From positions 1-59,136 of the forward strand of contig PHDT01000017.1 in assembly GCA_002842695.1 (NCBI GenBank): a stretch of DNA of 59,136 nucleotides, written 5' to 3'. Origin of the DNA: Bacteroidetes bacterium HGW-Bacteroidetes-10 (GTDB lineage Bacteria; Bacteroidota; Bacteroidia; Bacteroidales; UBA932). Shown one piece after another: positions 35,323 to 44,673 of the stretch; the stretch's first letter is position 1; every line of letters begins with the position of its first letter. The translations under genes were made by a program, and so were the position numbers. Under the pieces are notes generated by a model. It saw nothing but the letters and a program-made list of their open reading frames with translations, had not been told where the DNA came from and did no database searches.

Positions 35323-36507
35323 ATGTTTGAACGTCCATATTTAAAGTCGGTTAGAGCGAGAGTTGAAGAGCCAAGAAAGTTCATTCAAGTCATTCTTGGC
35401 CCGCGCCAGGTGGGCAAAACCACAATGGTTACCCAGCTTCTGAATCAACTCTTTGTACCAAATCAGTATGAATCTGCAGATGCAGTTTCAGCTACAAACT
35501 CAGCATGGCTCATGCAGGTATGGGAATCTGCCAGATTACGAATGAAGGCAGCCGGCAATAAAGAATACTTGCTTGTAATTGATGAAATTCAAAAGATTGA
35601 CAACTGGAGTGAAGTTGTAAAGCAGCAATGGGATAGGGATACCCGTGAGAATATAAATATTAAGGTGATTCTCCTTGGTTCTTCACGTCTGTTAATTCAA
35701 AAAGGACTCACAGAATCATTGGCCGGCAGATTTGAAACTCTGTATCTGGGACACTGGTCTTATCCGGAAATGAAGGAAGCCTTCGGGTGGAGTATCGTGC
35801 AATATGTTTATTTTGGCGGCTATCCGGGATCTGTAACTCTTATAAACGACGAAGAACGCTGGAAGAACTATATAAAAGATTCTCTAATCGAAACGAGTAT
35901 CTCAAAAGATATTTTAATGCTAACCCGCGTAGACAAGCCCGCTCTGCTCAAACTATTATTTGAGCTTGGATGTTTGTATTCCGGTCAGATTTTGTCATAT
36001 ACAAAGATAATTGGACAACTTCAGGATGCCGGTAATACAACTACTTTGGCTAACTACTTGATGCTTCTGTCAGATTGCGGTTTACTTGGCGGTTTAGATA
36101 AGTTTGCGGGGGATGTAATCCGTAAACGTGGTTCCAGTCCAAAATTTCAGGTATATAACAATGCATTAATTACAGCCCAGAGTGATGAATCTTACGAAAA
36201 AGCGATTATCAGCCCTAAATTATGGGGACGACTGGTGGAATCATCTGTAGGCACGCACTTACTCAATCACTCAACTTCTGAAAGGTATAATCTCTATTAT
36301 TGGAGAGAGGGTAACCTCGAAGTTGATTTTGTACTGGAGAAAGGGGATAATATAATTGGGCTGGAAGTGAAAAGCGGAACAAAAGAAGGAACTGCCGGGA
36401 TGAGTATTTTTGCAAAGAAATTCAATCCGGATAAGGTACTACTTGTTGGAACAGGAGGAATTCCATACGATGAGTTTTTGAAAATTAATCCCAAAGAGTT
36501 GTTTTAA
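35323..36507 (+). CDS. AAA-family ATPase with DUF4143 domain
   Basis: 394 residues. Walker A GPRQVGKTT at 26-34, Walker B LLVIDEIQKID, then arginine-finger-like LLGSSRLLIQKG; the C-terminal part is DUF4143 with a restriction-endonuclease-like tail (YYWREGNLEVDFVLEKGDNIIGLEVKSG, in pieces). The family is widespread in Bacteroidetes, often as lone genes. Role unknown. The start at 35323 follows an A/T-rich leader. A terminator follows. Confidence 0.85.
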   Translation: MFERPYLKSVRARVEEPRKFIQVILGPRQVGKTTMVTQLLNQLFVPNQYESADAVSATNSAWLMQVWESARLRMKAAGNKEYLLVIDEIQKIDNWSEVVKQQWDRDTRENINIKVILLGSSRLLIQKGLTESLAGRFETLYLGHWSYPEMKEAFGWSIVQYVYFGGYPGSVTLINDEERWKNYIKDSLIETSISKDILMLTRVDKPALLKLLFELGCLYSGQILSYTKIIGQLQDAGNTTTLANYLMLLSDCGLLGGLDKFAGDVIRKRGSSPKFQVYNNALITAQSDESYEKAIISPKLWGRLVESSVGTHLLNHSTSERYNLYYWREGNLEVDFVLEKGDNIIGLEVKSGTKEGTAGMSIFAKKFNPDKVLLVGTGGIPYDEFLKINPKELF

Positions 36508-36543
36508 TAAAACGGCCTCAAATTTGGATCATATATTAAAAAC

Positions 36544-36589
36544 AAAAAACTCTGAGAAGTAATATTAACTATCTCAGAGTTTTTTTTTC
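36544..36589. terminator. Bidirectional terminator between AAA ATPase gene and tRNA-Asp
   Basis: AACTCTGAGA (36548-36557) pairs with TCTCAGAGTT (36572-36581), with A-run on the left and nine T on the right, so it ends transcripts from both sides. Confidence 0.85.
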
Positions 36590-36666
36590 TGGCGGTATGG
36601 ACGGGACTCGAACCCGCGACCCCCTGCGTGACAGGCAGGTATTCTAACCAGCTGAACTACCACACC
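36590..36666 (-). tRNA. tRNA-Asp (anticodon GTC)
   Basis: 77 nt on the minus strand including an encoded CCA. Acceptor stem GGTGTGG (36666-36660) pairs with CCATACC; anticodon stem CCTGC/GCAGG encloses CTGTCAC with GTC in the middle; the T arm has GGTTCGAGTCC. It directly precedes the terminator at 36544-36589. Confidence 0.97.
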
Positions 36667-36688
36667 GTTTGAGTTCCTTTTGGGACTG

Positions 36689-36719
36689 CAAATATAGGGA
36701 TGATTTTATTATTTGCAAA
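36689..36719 (-). promoter_or_regulatory. tRNA-Asp promoter
   Basis: On the minus strand TTTG (36719-36716), 19 nt, TATATTTG (36696-36689): full Bacteroidetes consensus. The box ends 22 nt before the mature tRNA, leaving a short 5' leader. Confidence 0.82.
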
Positions 36720-36724
36720 ATATT

Positions 36725-37267
36725 TTAGATGTTTTTCTTCTCAAAAAATGAGAAATGTACATTGCCATATTTTTTCTCCCTGATAAAGTTGACATTAGCC
36801 TTGAAATTTAATGCTGCAGGATGTTCAAAAATAAGCAGGCCGTTGCTTTTTAGAATGGGGGCAGAGAGAATTTTATCGGGTATTCCATCCAGTCCCGTTA
36901 TATCATAAGGCGGATCGGCAAAGATAATGTCGTACTCCATGTGGCATATGTCAAGAAAATCAAAAACATTCTGCCTTACAACATGCATCCCTTTAATGCC
37001 GAATTTGGAAATGGTGCTTTTAATAAAATTGTAGTGAAGTGAGTTCATCTCGACAGAGGTAACCGACTGGCATCCTCTGGAAGCAAACTCAAAAGAGATG
37101 CTCCCTGTCCCGGAAAAAAGATCCAGCACAGATATCTCTTCGAAATCATATTGATTTGCAAGGGTATTGAAAAGACCCTCTTTTGCGAAGTCTGTTGTGG
37201 GTCTTGCCTTGTAATTTGCAGGAGGTGTAATCTGCTTCCCTCTTAACTCACCGGAAATTATTCTCAT
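36725..37267 (-). CDS. rsmD: 16S rRNA (guanine(966)-N2)-methyltransferase RsmD
   Basis: 180 residues. Starts MRIISGELRGKQI, contains the family motifs RPTTDFAKEGLFNTL, VLDLFSGTGSISFE and catalytic FADPPYD. Methylates G966 in the 30S P-site region. Overlaps the DUF3822 gene by 4 nt, a conserved pair in Bacteroidetes. Confidence 0.94.
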   Translation of the reverse strand: MRIISGELRGKQITPPANYKARPTTDFAKEGLFNTLANQYDFEEISVLDLFSGTGSISFEFASRGCQSVTSVEMNSLHYNFIKSTISKFGIKGMHVVRQNVFDFLDICHMEYDIIFADPPYDITGLDGIPDKILSAPILKSNGLLIFEHPAALNFKANVNFIREKKYGNVHFSFFEKKNI

Positions 37268-38073
37268 AGCGGAAATACAAGTGGTGCATATTTCATCTCA
37301 ATCTCCTGCGGGCCCAGAGGAATAGACGGGTGACGGAAGAACCTTACTTTTGGAAAGTATTTTGTAAGATTGTAAATCTCCTCGTCCCTGAAATTTCCTG
37401 AGGTAAACAGGGTTGTCTGCTCCTGATTGAGCTGAGTTTGTTTGAGTGCCAGGAAAATGAAGTATAGTGCGGTATTGAAGTGAATGGCAGGGTAGGAGTT
37501 GCAAAACAGCAATCTGTTACCCTCCGTAATTATTACATGAATGTTGCCTTTATGATATTGCACGAATATCTTGTTGTGTTCAGGGAATAGTCCTGCATTC
37601 CTGATTATTGGAAATATTGAAGGGAAGACCCGGAACTGGGGCTGAATTTTCTTTATAATATTCAGAAATGTGCTGTTAGCTGCAAATACAAAGGCTATCT
37701 GCTGACTCTCAAGAAGAGCATGGTCTATCTCTTCGTATTCATCAGGTAAATGAAGCTGTTTGAGCTGCTGCCATGCATCCTCCTCCCTGAACAGCTTAAG
37801 CGGGACAAGAGCATATTTGTGTGTATTGACAATAACATCAACCTTCGCAAATTTTCTTGAAAGCAAAGGAAATCCCTCAGTAAGCTTAAGAAGAGACTTA
37901 TTGAACAGTTCAATGTCTTCACCTGCACCAAATTCAGACTGGTACAGAAAGTGACATTTCCTGAGTTCATCGTTGACAATCGAAAAAGAAAATCCATTCA
38001 AGTCGGCTTGAATGGATAGTCTGTATTGATTTGTCTTTTCCAGCTCGAGCTGCTTATTGACAATAATAGGCAT
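37264..38073 (-). CDS. DUF3822 family protein
   Basis: 269 residues. Matches the DUF3822 family of Bacteroidetes, whose fold resembles the actin-like ATPases (PilM-type), from the pattern SIQADLNGFSFSIVN at the start and FVQYHKGNIHVIITEGNRLLFCN in two later strands. No known role. Translation-coupled to rsmD by a 4-nt overlap, and 2 nt after the preceding gene. Confidence 0.75.
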   Translation of the reverse strand: MPIIVNKQLELEKTNQYRLSIQADLNGFSFSIVNDELRKCHFLYQSEFGAGEDIELFNKSLLKLTEGFPLLSRKFAKVDVIVNTHKYALVPLKLFREEDAWQQLKQLHLPDEYEEIDHALLESQQIAFVFAANSTFLNIIKKIQPQFRVFPSIFPIIRNAGLFPEHNKIFVQYHKGNIHVIITEGNRLLFCNSYPAIHFNTALYFIFLALKQTQLNQEQTTLFTSGNFRDEEIYNLTKYFPKVRFFRHPSIPLGPQEIEMKYAPLVFPL

Positions 38074-38075
38074 TA

Positions 38076-38681
38076 TTATTCCCAGTTACCTGCGTTGTTG
38101 TTAGGTGCTTCAATACTACCAACCTTCAAACCCGGATAGCGATCAGTATCTTCTCTGTCTGCCTTAAGGTTAACTATAAGTTGTCTGTTAAGTCCGTTAA
38201 GGAGAATTTCAAATGGAATAGTCGCTTCAAACAGTGGAACATCCACTCCGGAAACTTTTCCAATGATTGCTTTCATCTCGACTTTCTGTTTTCCGCTGAA
38301 AGGAATAAACTGAATAGAGTCTACAATGAATCCTTCTCTCTTAAGTAGTGTGTCACGAACAGCAATCTTAATACTGTCACGGAATACTTTCTTCTGTGCA
38401 ACTGCAACTGAGTCGTCCATTGAGCCGATTTGCTTTACAACGGTAATAACTCCATTGTTGTAGAAATCGATAAGAGTGTCAAGACTTCCTGCGAATCTAT
38501 TGTGCTTGGTCTTGTAAGCAACTTGAAGAGTACGGATATCCTTAAGTCTCTCAATAGCAATAGACTCTCTGAATTTCCTTTGCTTTTCAAAAACAACTGG
38601 CTCCTGGATGCTTGTAAAAATAATATAACCTATTACAATCGCTATAACAGGCAGCACAACAAAAGTTAAGACTTTTTTCAT
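38076..38681 (-). CDS. Conserved Bacteroidetes membrane-anchored protein of unknown function
   Basis: 201 residues. N-terminal helix (MKKVLTFVVLPVIAIVIGYI) works as uncleaved anchor or signal; the rest is soluble and charged, with RLKDIRTLQVAYKTKHNRFAGSLDTL resembling a pilin-like or coiled segment and a strand-rich C-terminal half. I do not recognise a function. First gene of the run 38681-36725 with DUF3822 and rsmD; a TATTTTTG box lies on the minus strand at 38730-38723. Confidence 0.7.
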   Translation of the reverse strand: MKKVLTFVVLPVIAIVIGYIIFTSIQEPVVFEKQRKFRESIAIERLKDIRTLQVAYKTKHNRFAGSLDTLIDFYNNGVITVVKQIGSMDDSVAVAQKKVFRDSIKIAVRDTLLKREGFIVDSIQFIPFSGKQKVEMKAIIGKVSGVDVPLFEATIPFEILLNGLNRQLIVNLKADREDTDRYPGLKVGSIEAPNNNAGNWE

Positions 38682-38786
38682 CGGTGGTTATTGTATTTGT
38701 ATTAATTTGTCAATAAGTTCCACAAAAATAAAATAATTATTTAGACCCCGCAATATATTTTCTATTTTTGTGCTAATTATTTTACT

Positions 38787-39830
38787 ATGACTGGCTATTT
38801 AAAAAGAAAATCAGCAAAGGAGTTCAGGGAGGCGGTAGATAAGGCAAAACTAATTGTTATTCTGACTCATACAAATCCGGATGGAGATGCTTTGGGCTCA
38901 GTTACAGCAATGTCTTCATATTTGAAATTCAGTGGAAAGGCTTGCAGGATTGTGGTGCCAAATCCATTTCCCAGAAACCTGGCTTTTATGGATAGGGATC
39001 GTAAGATTCTGATCAACACCAGACATACAGATGCCGTAAAAGATGTTTTCTCCAGGGCAGATCTAATTATTGCGCTTGATTTCAATCAGCTTAAAAGAGT
39101 AGACGATGTTGAGCCTCTCATAAGAAATTCAAAGGCTGTAAAGGTTTTGATTGATCACCATCCAGAACCGGAAAACAGCGCATTTGATATTGTAATATCC
39201 AATACTGAGGTCTCTTCCACTGCCGAGTTGCTCTTCTGGCTCATAAGAACGATGGAGGGCGGTTCTGTTAAAAAGGTTCCGGCAGATTGTGCGCAGGCCC
39301 TCTATGTTGGAATGATGACAGATACAAACAACTTTGCAAATTCAGTTGCAGCGGGCACATTTAAAATGTCATACGAACTTCTTGATCTGGGAGTTGATAA
39401 GGAGACACTGCAGCTCAAGGTTTTTGGAGGTTTTTCAGAAGGAAGAATGCGTCTTCTCGGGCACTCTCTTCTTAATAAAATGAAGATTCTTCACGAGTTT
39501 GGGGCAGGCTACATAATTCTTACCAGGGAGGAGCTTGAAAAATTTTCTTTCTCTGAAGGGGACACAGAGGGCTTTGTTAACATGCCTCTTAACATCAATG
39601 GTATTACTGTTTCGGCTCTTTTTACCGAAAAAGATGGTCATATAAGGGTTTCCCTTCGATCTGCGAATGGATTTTCAGTTAACCGCTTCTCAAGAAAATA
39701 TTTCAACGGTGCAGGACATGAGCGTGCTGCAGGCGGAAAGCTCTTTATTCCTGTTGGGGAGGTAGGTGAATACTTTGAAAAATGTCTTGCTCTTGAGCAA
39801 GATTCATTGAGTAAGGCACAGGATTTGTGA
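38787..39830 (+). CDS. DHH/DHHA1 phosphoesterase, NrnA-like
   Basis: 347 residues. DHH domain with LTHTNPDGDALGS (about 26-38), ALDFNQLKR and LIDHHPEP, then DHHA1 domain with the GAGHERAAGG-like NGAGHERAAGGK near the end. This is the family of nano-RNase and pAp phosphatase NrnA; it probably degrades 2-5-nt RNAs and recycles pAp. A -7 box TATTTTTG lies at 38763-38770, 16 nt before the ATG. Confidence 0.9.
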   Translation: MTGYLKRKSAKEFREAVDKAKLIVILTHTNPDGDALGSVTAMSSYLKFSGKACRIVVPNPFPRNLAFMDRDRKILINTRHTDAVKDVFSRADLIIALDFNQLKRVDDVEPLIRNSKAVKVLIDHHPEPENSAFDIVISNTEVSSTAELLFWLIRTMEGGSVKKVPADCAQALYVGMMTDTNNFANSVAAGTFKMSYELLDLGVDKETLQLKVFGGFSEGRMRLLGHSLLNKMKILHEFGAGYIILTREELEKFSFSEGDTEGFVNMPLNINGITVSALFTEKDGHIRVSLRSANGFSVNRFSRKYFNGAGHERAAGGKLFIPVGEVGEYFEKCLALEQDSLSKAQDL

Positions 39831-39856
39831 TTGGGAAATTAAATTTTTTAACTTTG
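39824..39856 (+). promoter_or_regulatory. Promoter of the FKBP isomerase gene
   Basis: TTTG (39824-39827), 21 nt, TAACTTTG (39849-39856). The -33 box overlaps the last codons of the upstream gene; the ATG is at 39893. Confidence 0.7.
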
Positions 39857-39892
39857 TCTGCTAATAATTTCTAGAAATACATTAATCGTCTG

Positions 39893-40855
39893 ATGAATAA
39901 ATACTTAAAGATTGGGTCTCTTTTTTGTCTCTCACTATTGGCCTATTCTTGTGCAGTGGAGAGAGAGGAATCTGCAGAAGATATTGAAAGAAGAATACTT
40001 GCCGCCTACATTAAAGTAGTGCACAAGGACACAATTACTCCAAAAGCTTCCGGTTTATATATAATCACCAAAGAGGAAGGTGCCGGGCTCCCTGTTGAAA
40101 ATCTTAACGGAGTCTTTGTTACATATTCAACAATGGACCTCAAAGGTAATTACCTCTCAACAACAGATGAGGAGATTGCAAAAAAAACAGGCGGTTATTC
40201 AACAGCAAATTATTATGGTCCATATCTTCTGGAAACAGGATATAATTCAGCAATAAAAGGACTTGAGGAGGCTATGCTTACACTAAGTGAGGGTAGTTCT
40301 GTAAGGCTGATAATTCCTTCCTGGCTTTCTGACTATAACTATGCAGGAAGTAATAAAATTCATGCAACCACAACCATCTATGATCTTAAGATTCATACAG
40401 TAGTTAAGGATATGAAAGTTTTCCAGACAGATACTCTTGAGTCTTACAGCAACAAGTATTATGGGGGGATTGACTCTACAGACCTCAACTACTATTTCAA
40501 GATCACAAAAGCAACTTCAGGTGACTCTGTAAAAATTAATGAGTCAATAAAATATAACTACGTAGGAAAGCTTCTTGATGGTTTTGTATTTGACACAAAT
40601 ATTGAAGATACTGCAAGAAAGTATAAGATTTATGATGCATCAAGGACCTATGGTCCAATGGATCTGACTACACACGAAGAGACAGAAACCGGAGACGGCA
40701 AGGTTATCAGAGGTGTTGCAAAAACAATTCTCAATATGAAGTATGGCGAAAAAGCCATCACATTCTTCTCGTCAGACTACGGATACGGCTCAACAGAAAA
40801 GAGCTTTGGCAGATATCAGCCAATGTTCTTCGAAATTGAGGTTCTTAAGAAATAG
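39893..40855 (+). CDS. FKBP-type peptidyl-prolyl isomerase lipoprotein
   Basis: 320 residues. Signal peptide with lipobox LLAYSC (cysteine at residue 20). Two FKBP-like halves can be seen: about 55-170 (GLYIITKEEGAG, YNSAIKGLEEAMLTL) and about 185-320 (YYFKITKATSGDSVKI, KYNYVGKLLDGFVFDTN, VIRGVAKTILNMKYGEKAI, FFEIEVL). The second half retains more of the family motifs. Predicted envelope-anchored folding helper, like the gliding-associated GldI relatives but without a gld context. Confidence 0.87.
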   Translation: MNKYLKIGSLFCLSLLAYSCAVEREESAEDIERRILAAYIKVVHKDTITPKASGLYIITKEEGAGLPVENLNGVFVTYSTMDLKGNYLSTTDEEIAKKTGGYSTANYYGPYLLETGYNSAIKGLEEAMLTLSEGSSVRLIIPSWLSDYNYAGSNKIHATTTIYDLKIHTVVKDMKVFQTDTLESYSNKYYGGIDSTDLNYYFKITKATSGDSVKINESIKYNYVGKLLDGFVFDTNIEDTARKYKIYDASRTYGPMDLTTHEETETGDGKVIRGVAKTILNMKYGEKAITFFSSDYGYGSTEKSFGRYQPMFFEIEVLKK

Positions 40856-40875
40856 TCATTTTTGACTTAATAAAT

Positions 40876-40912
40876 AAAAAAGGCTAACCATCCGGTTAGC
40901 CTTTTCTGTTTT
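40876..40912. terminator. Terminator after the FKBP isomerase gene
   Basis: AAAAGGCTAACC pairs with GGTTAGCCTTTT across a 4-nt loop, flanked by A and T runs; can act in both directions between convergent genes. Confidence 0.88.
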
Positions 40913-40923
40913 ATTAATCTCAT

Positions 40924-40962
40924 GCGTCAAATTTCTTAATATCAGTGATTTGACGCTTTTTA
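40924..40962. terminator. Second hairpin between FKBP and CoA-transferase genes
   Basis: GCGTCAAAT (40924-40932) pairs with ATTTGACGC (40948-40956), followed by TTTTT. The stem recalls a miniature family C arm (GTGTCAAAT). Confidence 0.6.
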
Positions 40963-40975
40963 TATGAGGTGAGTA

Positions 40976-42280
40976 TTAGCCTTTGTAGTGGAAGTGCGGG
41001 CCAAAGCGCTCAAAAGCAGCTTTGTCAAGAGCTTCGCGGTGATCCGGGTGAGCAACAGAAATAATCAGCCTTGCTCTCTCCTGAAGTGACTTTCCGTAAA
41101 GGTTAACTGCGCCGTATTCAGTTACAAACCAGTGGATGTGATTTCTTGTTGTTACCACTCCGCCTCCAAGGTTAAGAACCGGGGCAATTTTGCTGATACC
41201 TTTATTGGTTACAGAAGGCATTGCAATGATTGCCTTACCGCCCTGAGACATTGATGCTCCGTAAATGAAGTCAACCTGTCCGCCTACACCTGAATAGAAT
41301 GTGGTTCCAAGCGAATCTGCACCAACCTGGCCGGTAATATCTACCTGTAGTGCAGAGTTTATTGCAGTTACTTTTGGATTTTTTGCAATTATAAAAGGGT
41401 CGTTTGTATAAGCAACATCCTGCATTAGCACCATTGGATTGTCATCTATAAAGTCATAGCACTTCTGCGATCCCATAAGGAAAGTAGAGACCATTTTGCC
41501 TTTGTCAATTGCCTTGTTTGCACCGTTGATAATGCCCTTCTCTACAAGCGGAAGTACTCCGTCTGCGAACATTTCGGTGTGAATTCCAAGGTTCTTGTGG
41601 TTTCCAAGCTGGGTGAGAACTGCGTTTGGAATAGCTCCGATTCCCATCTGGAGACACGCTCCGTCTTCGATGAGAGCAGCGCAGTGTTTTCCGATTGCAG
41701 ACTCAATAGCATCAGGAGTTGTAAAGTGTGCCTCTTCGAGCGGAGTGTTGTCCTCAACGAAGAAGTCAATCATACTTACAGGGATCATTGCATCTCCCCA
41801 CGCTCTCGGAACATTTGAGTTTACTACTGCTATCACATGATCTGCGCACTCAATTGCAGCCAGAGTTGCGTCAACCGAAGTACCAAGAGATACAAACCCG
41901 TGCTTGTCTGGTGAGGATACCTGAATCATCGCCACATTAACTGGAAGAGTTCTGCTTCTGTAAAGTTTCTGAGTTTCGCTCAGGAAAACCGGAATATAGT
42001 CTGAATAACCAGCCTGAACGCTTTTTCTTACGTTTCCTCCAACGAAAAAAGCCTGGTGAAAAAAGATTCCTTCATACTTTTGTTCAGTGTACGGAGCCTC
42101 TCCCTCTGTGTGAAGGTGATGGATCCTTACATCTCTGAGTTCGCCTGCATCTCCTCTGCGTACAAGCGCATCAATGAGAACTTTGGGTGCGCTGGCAACG
42201 CTGCTCAGGTGAATGTGGTCTCCCGATTTTACTACCTTTACCGCTTGGTCGGCACTAATGAATTTTAGATTTGTGTGCAT
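40976..42280 (-). CDS. Acetyl-CoA hydrolase/CoA-transferase family protein
   Basis: 434 residues, class I CoA-transferase of the Cat1/4-hydroxybutyrate CoA-transferase group; exchanges CoA between acyl-CoA and a free acid such as acetate. N-terminal HLSSVASAPKVLIDAL, glycine-rich MGIGAIPNAVLTQLG, and the C-terminal VTEYGAVNLYGKSLQERA with conserved YGAV. In Bacteroidetes such enzymes serve acetate, propionate or butyrate formation; the substrate cannot be told here. Confidence 0.88.
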   Translation of the reverse strand: MHTNLKFISADQAVKVVKSGDHIHLSSVASAPKVLIDALVRRGDAGELRDVRIHHLHTEGEAPYTEQKYEGIFFHQAFFVGGNVRKSVQAGYSDYIPVFLSETQKLYRSRTLPVNVAMIQVSSPDKHGFVSLGTSVDATLAAIECADHVIAVVNSNVPRAWGDAMIPVSMIDFFVEDNTPLEEAHFTTPDAIESAIGKHCAALIEDGACLQMGIGAIPNAVLTQLGNHKNLGIHTEMFADGVLPLVEKGIINGANKAIDKGKMVSTFLMGSQKCYDFIDDNPMVLMQDVAYTNDPFIIAKNPKVTAINSALQVDITGQVGADSLGTTFYSGVGGQVDFIYGASMSQGGKAIIAMPSVTNKGISKIAPVLNLGGGVVTTRNHIHWFVTEYGAVNLYGKSLQERARLIISVAHPDHREALDKAAFERFGPHFHYKG

Positions 42281-42355
42281 GATAAGTGATTAGTAATTAG
42301 TTATATTGTAAAAGGCCGCCCCTTTTAAAAACGGCGCTAATGTATGAAAATTTTC

Positions 42356-42363
42356 TATCTTTG
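42356..42363 (+). promoter_or_regulatory. -7 box before the SAM hydrolase gene
   Basis: TATCTTTG, 22 nt before the ATG at 42386; no clear -33. Confidence 0.55.
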
Positions 42364-42385
42364 CGTAACACTTTATAAGCTGTAA

Positions 42386-43159
42386 ATGACAATTGTTACA
42401 TTAACAAGCGATTGGAACAAAGGAGACTTTTATCTGGGTGCCCTCACCGGCAGACTGGCATCCGTTTCGCCTGAAATTAATCTCGTCCATATAGCAAATT
42501 CCATTCCAACTTTTGATGTTTTGCACGAAACTTTTGTTTTAAAGAACAGTTACAGACATTTTCCTGCAAATACAATTCATCTGCTTGGGGTAATGTGCGA
42601 ACCCACTCCTGAACACCCTATGGTAATTGTGTTTGCAAACAACCACTATTTCATTGGAGTTAACGACGGACGCTTTGCACAACTTTTTGAAAACCCTCCC
42701 TATATGGCATTCAAAATTAACAGCGACGAGCCATTTTCTACCTTCATGGCACCTGCTCTGTTTGCAAAGGGAGTCAGGACAATTCTAGAAAATACATTTG
42801 AACAGACTACCACAGCCTGCGACTTAAAACGGGAGTCCATTGCCAGGGTAGTTTACGATGAAAATACAATTGTGGGCAAGGTTGTTTATATAGACTCATT
42901 TGGCAATGCCATTACCAATATTGAAAAAGTAATCTTTGACAAAGTACATAAGGCAAGAACCTTTACAATATTTGTTCAGGGACCTCACCTTAAAATTAAA
43001 AAGATATCCAGATCATATGACCAGAATAATCCCGGAGAGCTTCTTGCTCTTTTTAATTCACTGGGTAATCTGGAGATAGCATTAAACCTAAGCTCCCTGG
43101 CTCAGCTGGAGGGCATAACACTGGCCTCTGAAGTGAGGATAAAGTTCAATAATGAATAG
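42386..43159 (+). CDS. SAM hydroxide adenosyltransferase (DUF62 family)
   Basis: 257 residues. Hydrolyses S-adenosylmethionine to adenosine and methionine in the better-known members of the family; the halogenases are relatives. N-terminal VTLTSDWNKGDFYLGALTGRL, then LLGVMCEPTPEHPMVI and GKVVYIDSFGNAITNIEK carry the family pattern, with W in place of the usual F in TTDFG. Overlaps mazG by 8 nt (ATGAATAG), so the two are translated together. Confidence 0.85.
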   Translation: MTIVTLTSDWNKGDFYLGALTGRLASVSPEINLVHIANSIPTFDVLHETFVLKNSYRHFPANTIHLLGVMCEPTPEHPMVIVFANNHYFIGVNDGRFAQLFENPPYMAFKINSDEPFSTFMAPALFAKGVRTILENTFEQTTTACDLKRESIARVVYDENTIVGKVVYIDSFGNAITNIEKVIFDKVHKARTFTIFVQGPHLKIKKISRSYDQNNPGELLALFNSLGNLEIALNLSSLAQLEGITLASEVRIKFNNE

Positions 43160-43952
43160 AGAAAAAGAGATAAGGGCATTCGTCCGCCTTTTAGATGTTA
43201 TGGACGAACTCAGGGAGAAGTGCCCCTGGGACCGTAAACAGACAATGGAGACACTTCGTCCGCTTACAATTGAAGAGACATACGAGCTCAGCGACTCAAT
43301 CCTTGAAGGCGATAATCTGAACATAAGCAAGGAGCTTGGAGATATTATGCTCCACCTTGTTTTCTATGCCAAAATTGGGAAAGAGCAGGGGAGTTTTGAC
43401 ATTGCAGATGTGATGGACCGCCTTTGCGACAAGCTTGTTTACAGACATCCCCATGTATTTGGAGATGTTGAGGTGAGCGGTGCGGGAGAGGTTGTGGAGA
43501 ACTGGGAACAGCTTAAGAGAACAGAAAAGGATGGAAACAAAACAATACTCTCCGGGGTTCCCAAATCTTTACCATCGCTGGTAAAGGCCTACCGGGTTCA
43601 GGATAAGGTGAGGGCTGTGGGATTTGACTGGGAGCAGAGAGAGGATGTATGGAAGAAGGTCAGAGAGGAGATTGAAGAATTTGAAAGTGAAGTTGCAGGA
43701 GCCTCGGGAGTGGGCGCAGAGAGAGAGATGCACATGGAGCAGGAGTTTGGCGACCTGATGTTTTCTCTGGTAAATGCTGCCAGGCTTTATGATATTAATC
43801 CCGACACAGCACTTGAACTTACAAATCTTAAATTTATCCGCCGCTTTAACTATCTGGAAGCTTGGGCAAAGCGGGAGGGAAAGTCTCTAAAGGAGCTCTC
43901 CCTGGAGGAGATGGATAAGATATGGGAGGAGGCAAAAGGAATTGTAGGCTGA
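43152..43952 (+). CDS. mazG: Nucleoside triphosphate pyrophosphohydrolase MazG
   Basis: 266 residues, typical length for the two-domain enzyme. N-terminal MazG domain with CPWDRKQTMETLRPLTIEE and the metal-binding E-E-x2-E pattern (IEETYELSDSI; KELGDIMLHLVFYAKI), and a second MazG-like half with EQEFGDLMFSLVNAARL. House-cleaning hydrolysis of NTPs. The next gene's frame opens within 10 nt of its stop. Confidence 0.93.
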   Translation: MNREKEIRAFVRLLDVMDELREKCPWDRKQTMETLRPLTIEETYELSDSILEGDNLNISKELGDIMLHLVFYAKIGKEQGSFDIADVMDRLCDKLVYRHPHVFGDVEVSGAGEVVENWEQLKRTEKDGNKTILSGVPKSLPSLVKAYRVQDKVRAVGFDWEQREDVWKKVREEIEEFESEVAGASGVGAEREMHMEQEFGDLMFSLVNAARLYDINPDTALELTNLKFIRRFNYLEAWAKREGKSLKELSLEEMDKIWEEAKGIVG

Positions 43953-43959
43953 TTCTTAA

Positions 43960-44637
43960 CCGGATGAAGCAACTGTTGCAGTTATAGGGCTTGGAGGAGT
44001 TGGTGCCTATGCAGCCGAGATGCTTGCAAGGGCAGGGGTTGGCAGAATGATAATAGCGGATGCAGATGTTGTGACACCATCCAATAAAAACCGTCAGCTG
44101 CTTGCACTGGACAGCACAATGGGGCTGCCAAAGGTACAGATGATGTACAACAGGTTAAAGGACATAAACCCGGATATTGAACTGATTACAATAGGAGAGT
44201 ATATCACTCTTGATAATGTGGCAAATCTGCTTACAATTGAGAATGTAAAGATTGACTGTATTGTAGATGCCATTGACACTCTATCTCCAAAGATTTCATT
44301 AATACAGTTTGCACTCACTTCCTCAATAAGGATAATCAGCTCAATGGGAGCAGGAGCCAAAACTGACGCTACAAAAATCAGAATCAAGGATATTTCAAAA
44401 TCATTTAATTGCCCTCTTGCATACATGCTTCGCAAAAGGTTAAGAAAAGTGGGCATAAGCAAGGGGTTTAAGGTTGTATTCTCCGAGGAGCTTCCAATTG
44501 AGGAGGCAATCGTTCCGGTAGAAGAGCTCAACAAGAAGTCGATGGTGGGGACAATTTCCTATCTGCCGCCTGTTTTTGGCTGCATTTGCGCCCAGGCAGT
44601 ACTGGAGGATTTGCTCTCGCTTAATCAAAAATTATGA
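43960..44637 (+). pseudogene. tcdA-like ThiF-family protein without a usable start
   Basis: Encodes most of a tRNA threonylcarbamoyladenosine dehydratase (CsdL/TcdA), an E1-like ATP-dependent enzyme that cyclises t6A: VIGLGGVGAYAAEMLARAGVGR is the ATP-binding loop, followed by IADADVVTPSNKNRQ and FGCICAQAVLEDLL. The frame is closed by TAA at 43957-43959 and has no ATG, GTG or TTG before the glycine loop; the first ATG (44020) lies after it. The usual ~25 N-terminal residues (an RTELL-type stretch) are absent. Either a deletion or single-base shift near 43960-43975 inactivated it, or the sequence has an error there. Confidence 0.72.
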
Positions 44638-44673
44638 CTATATTTGTTGGAGAAACCTAAATTTAAGTGCCTG

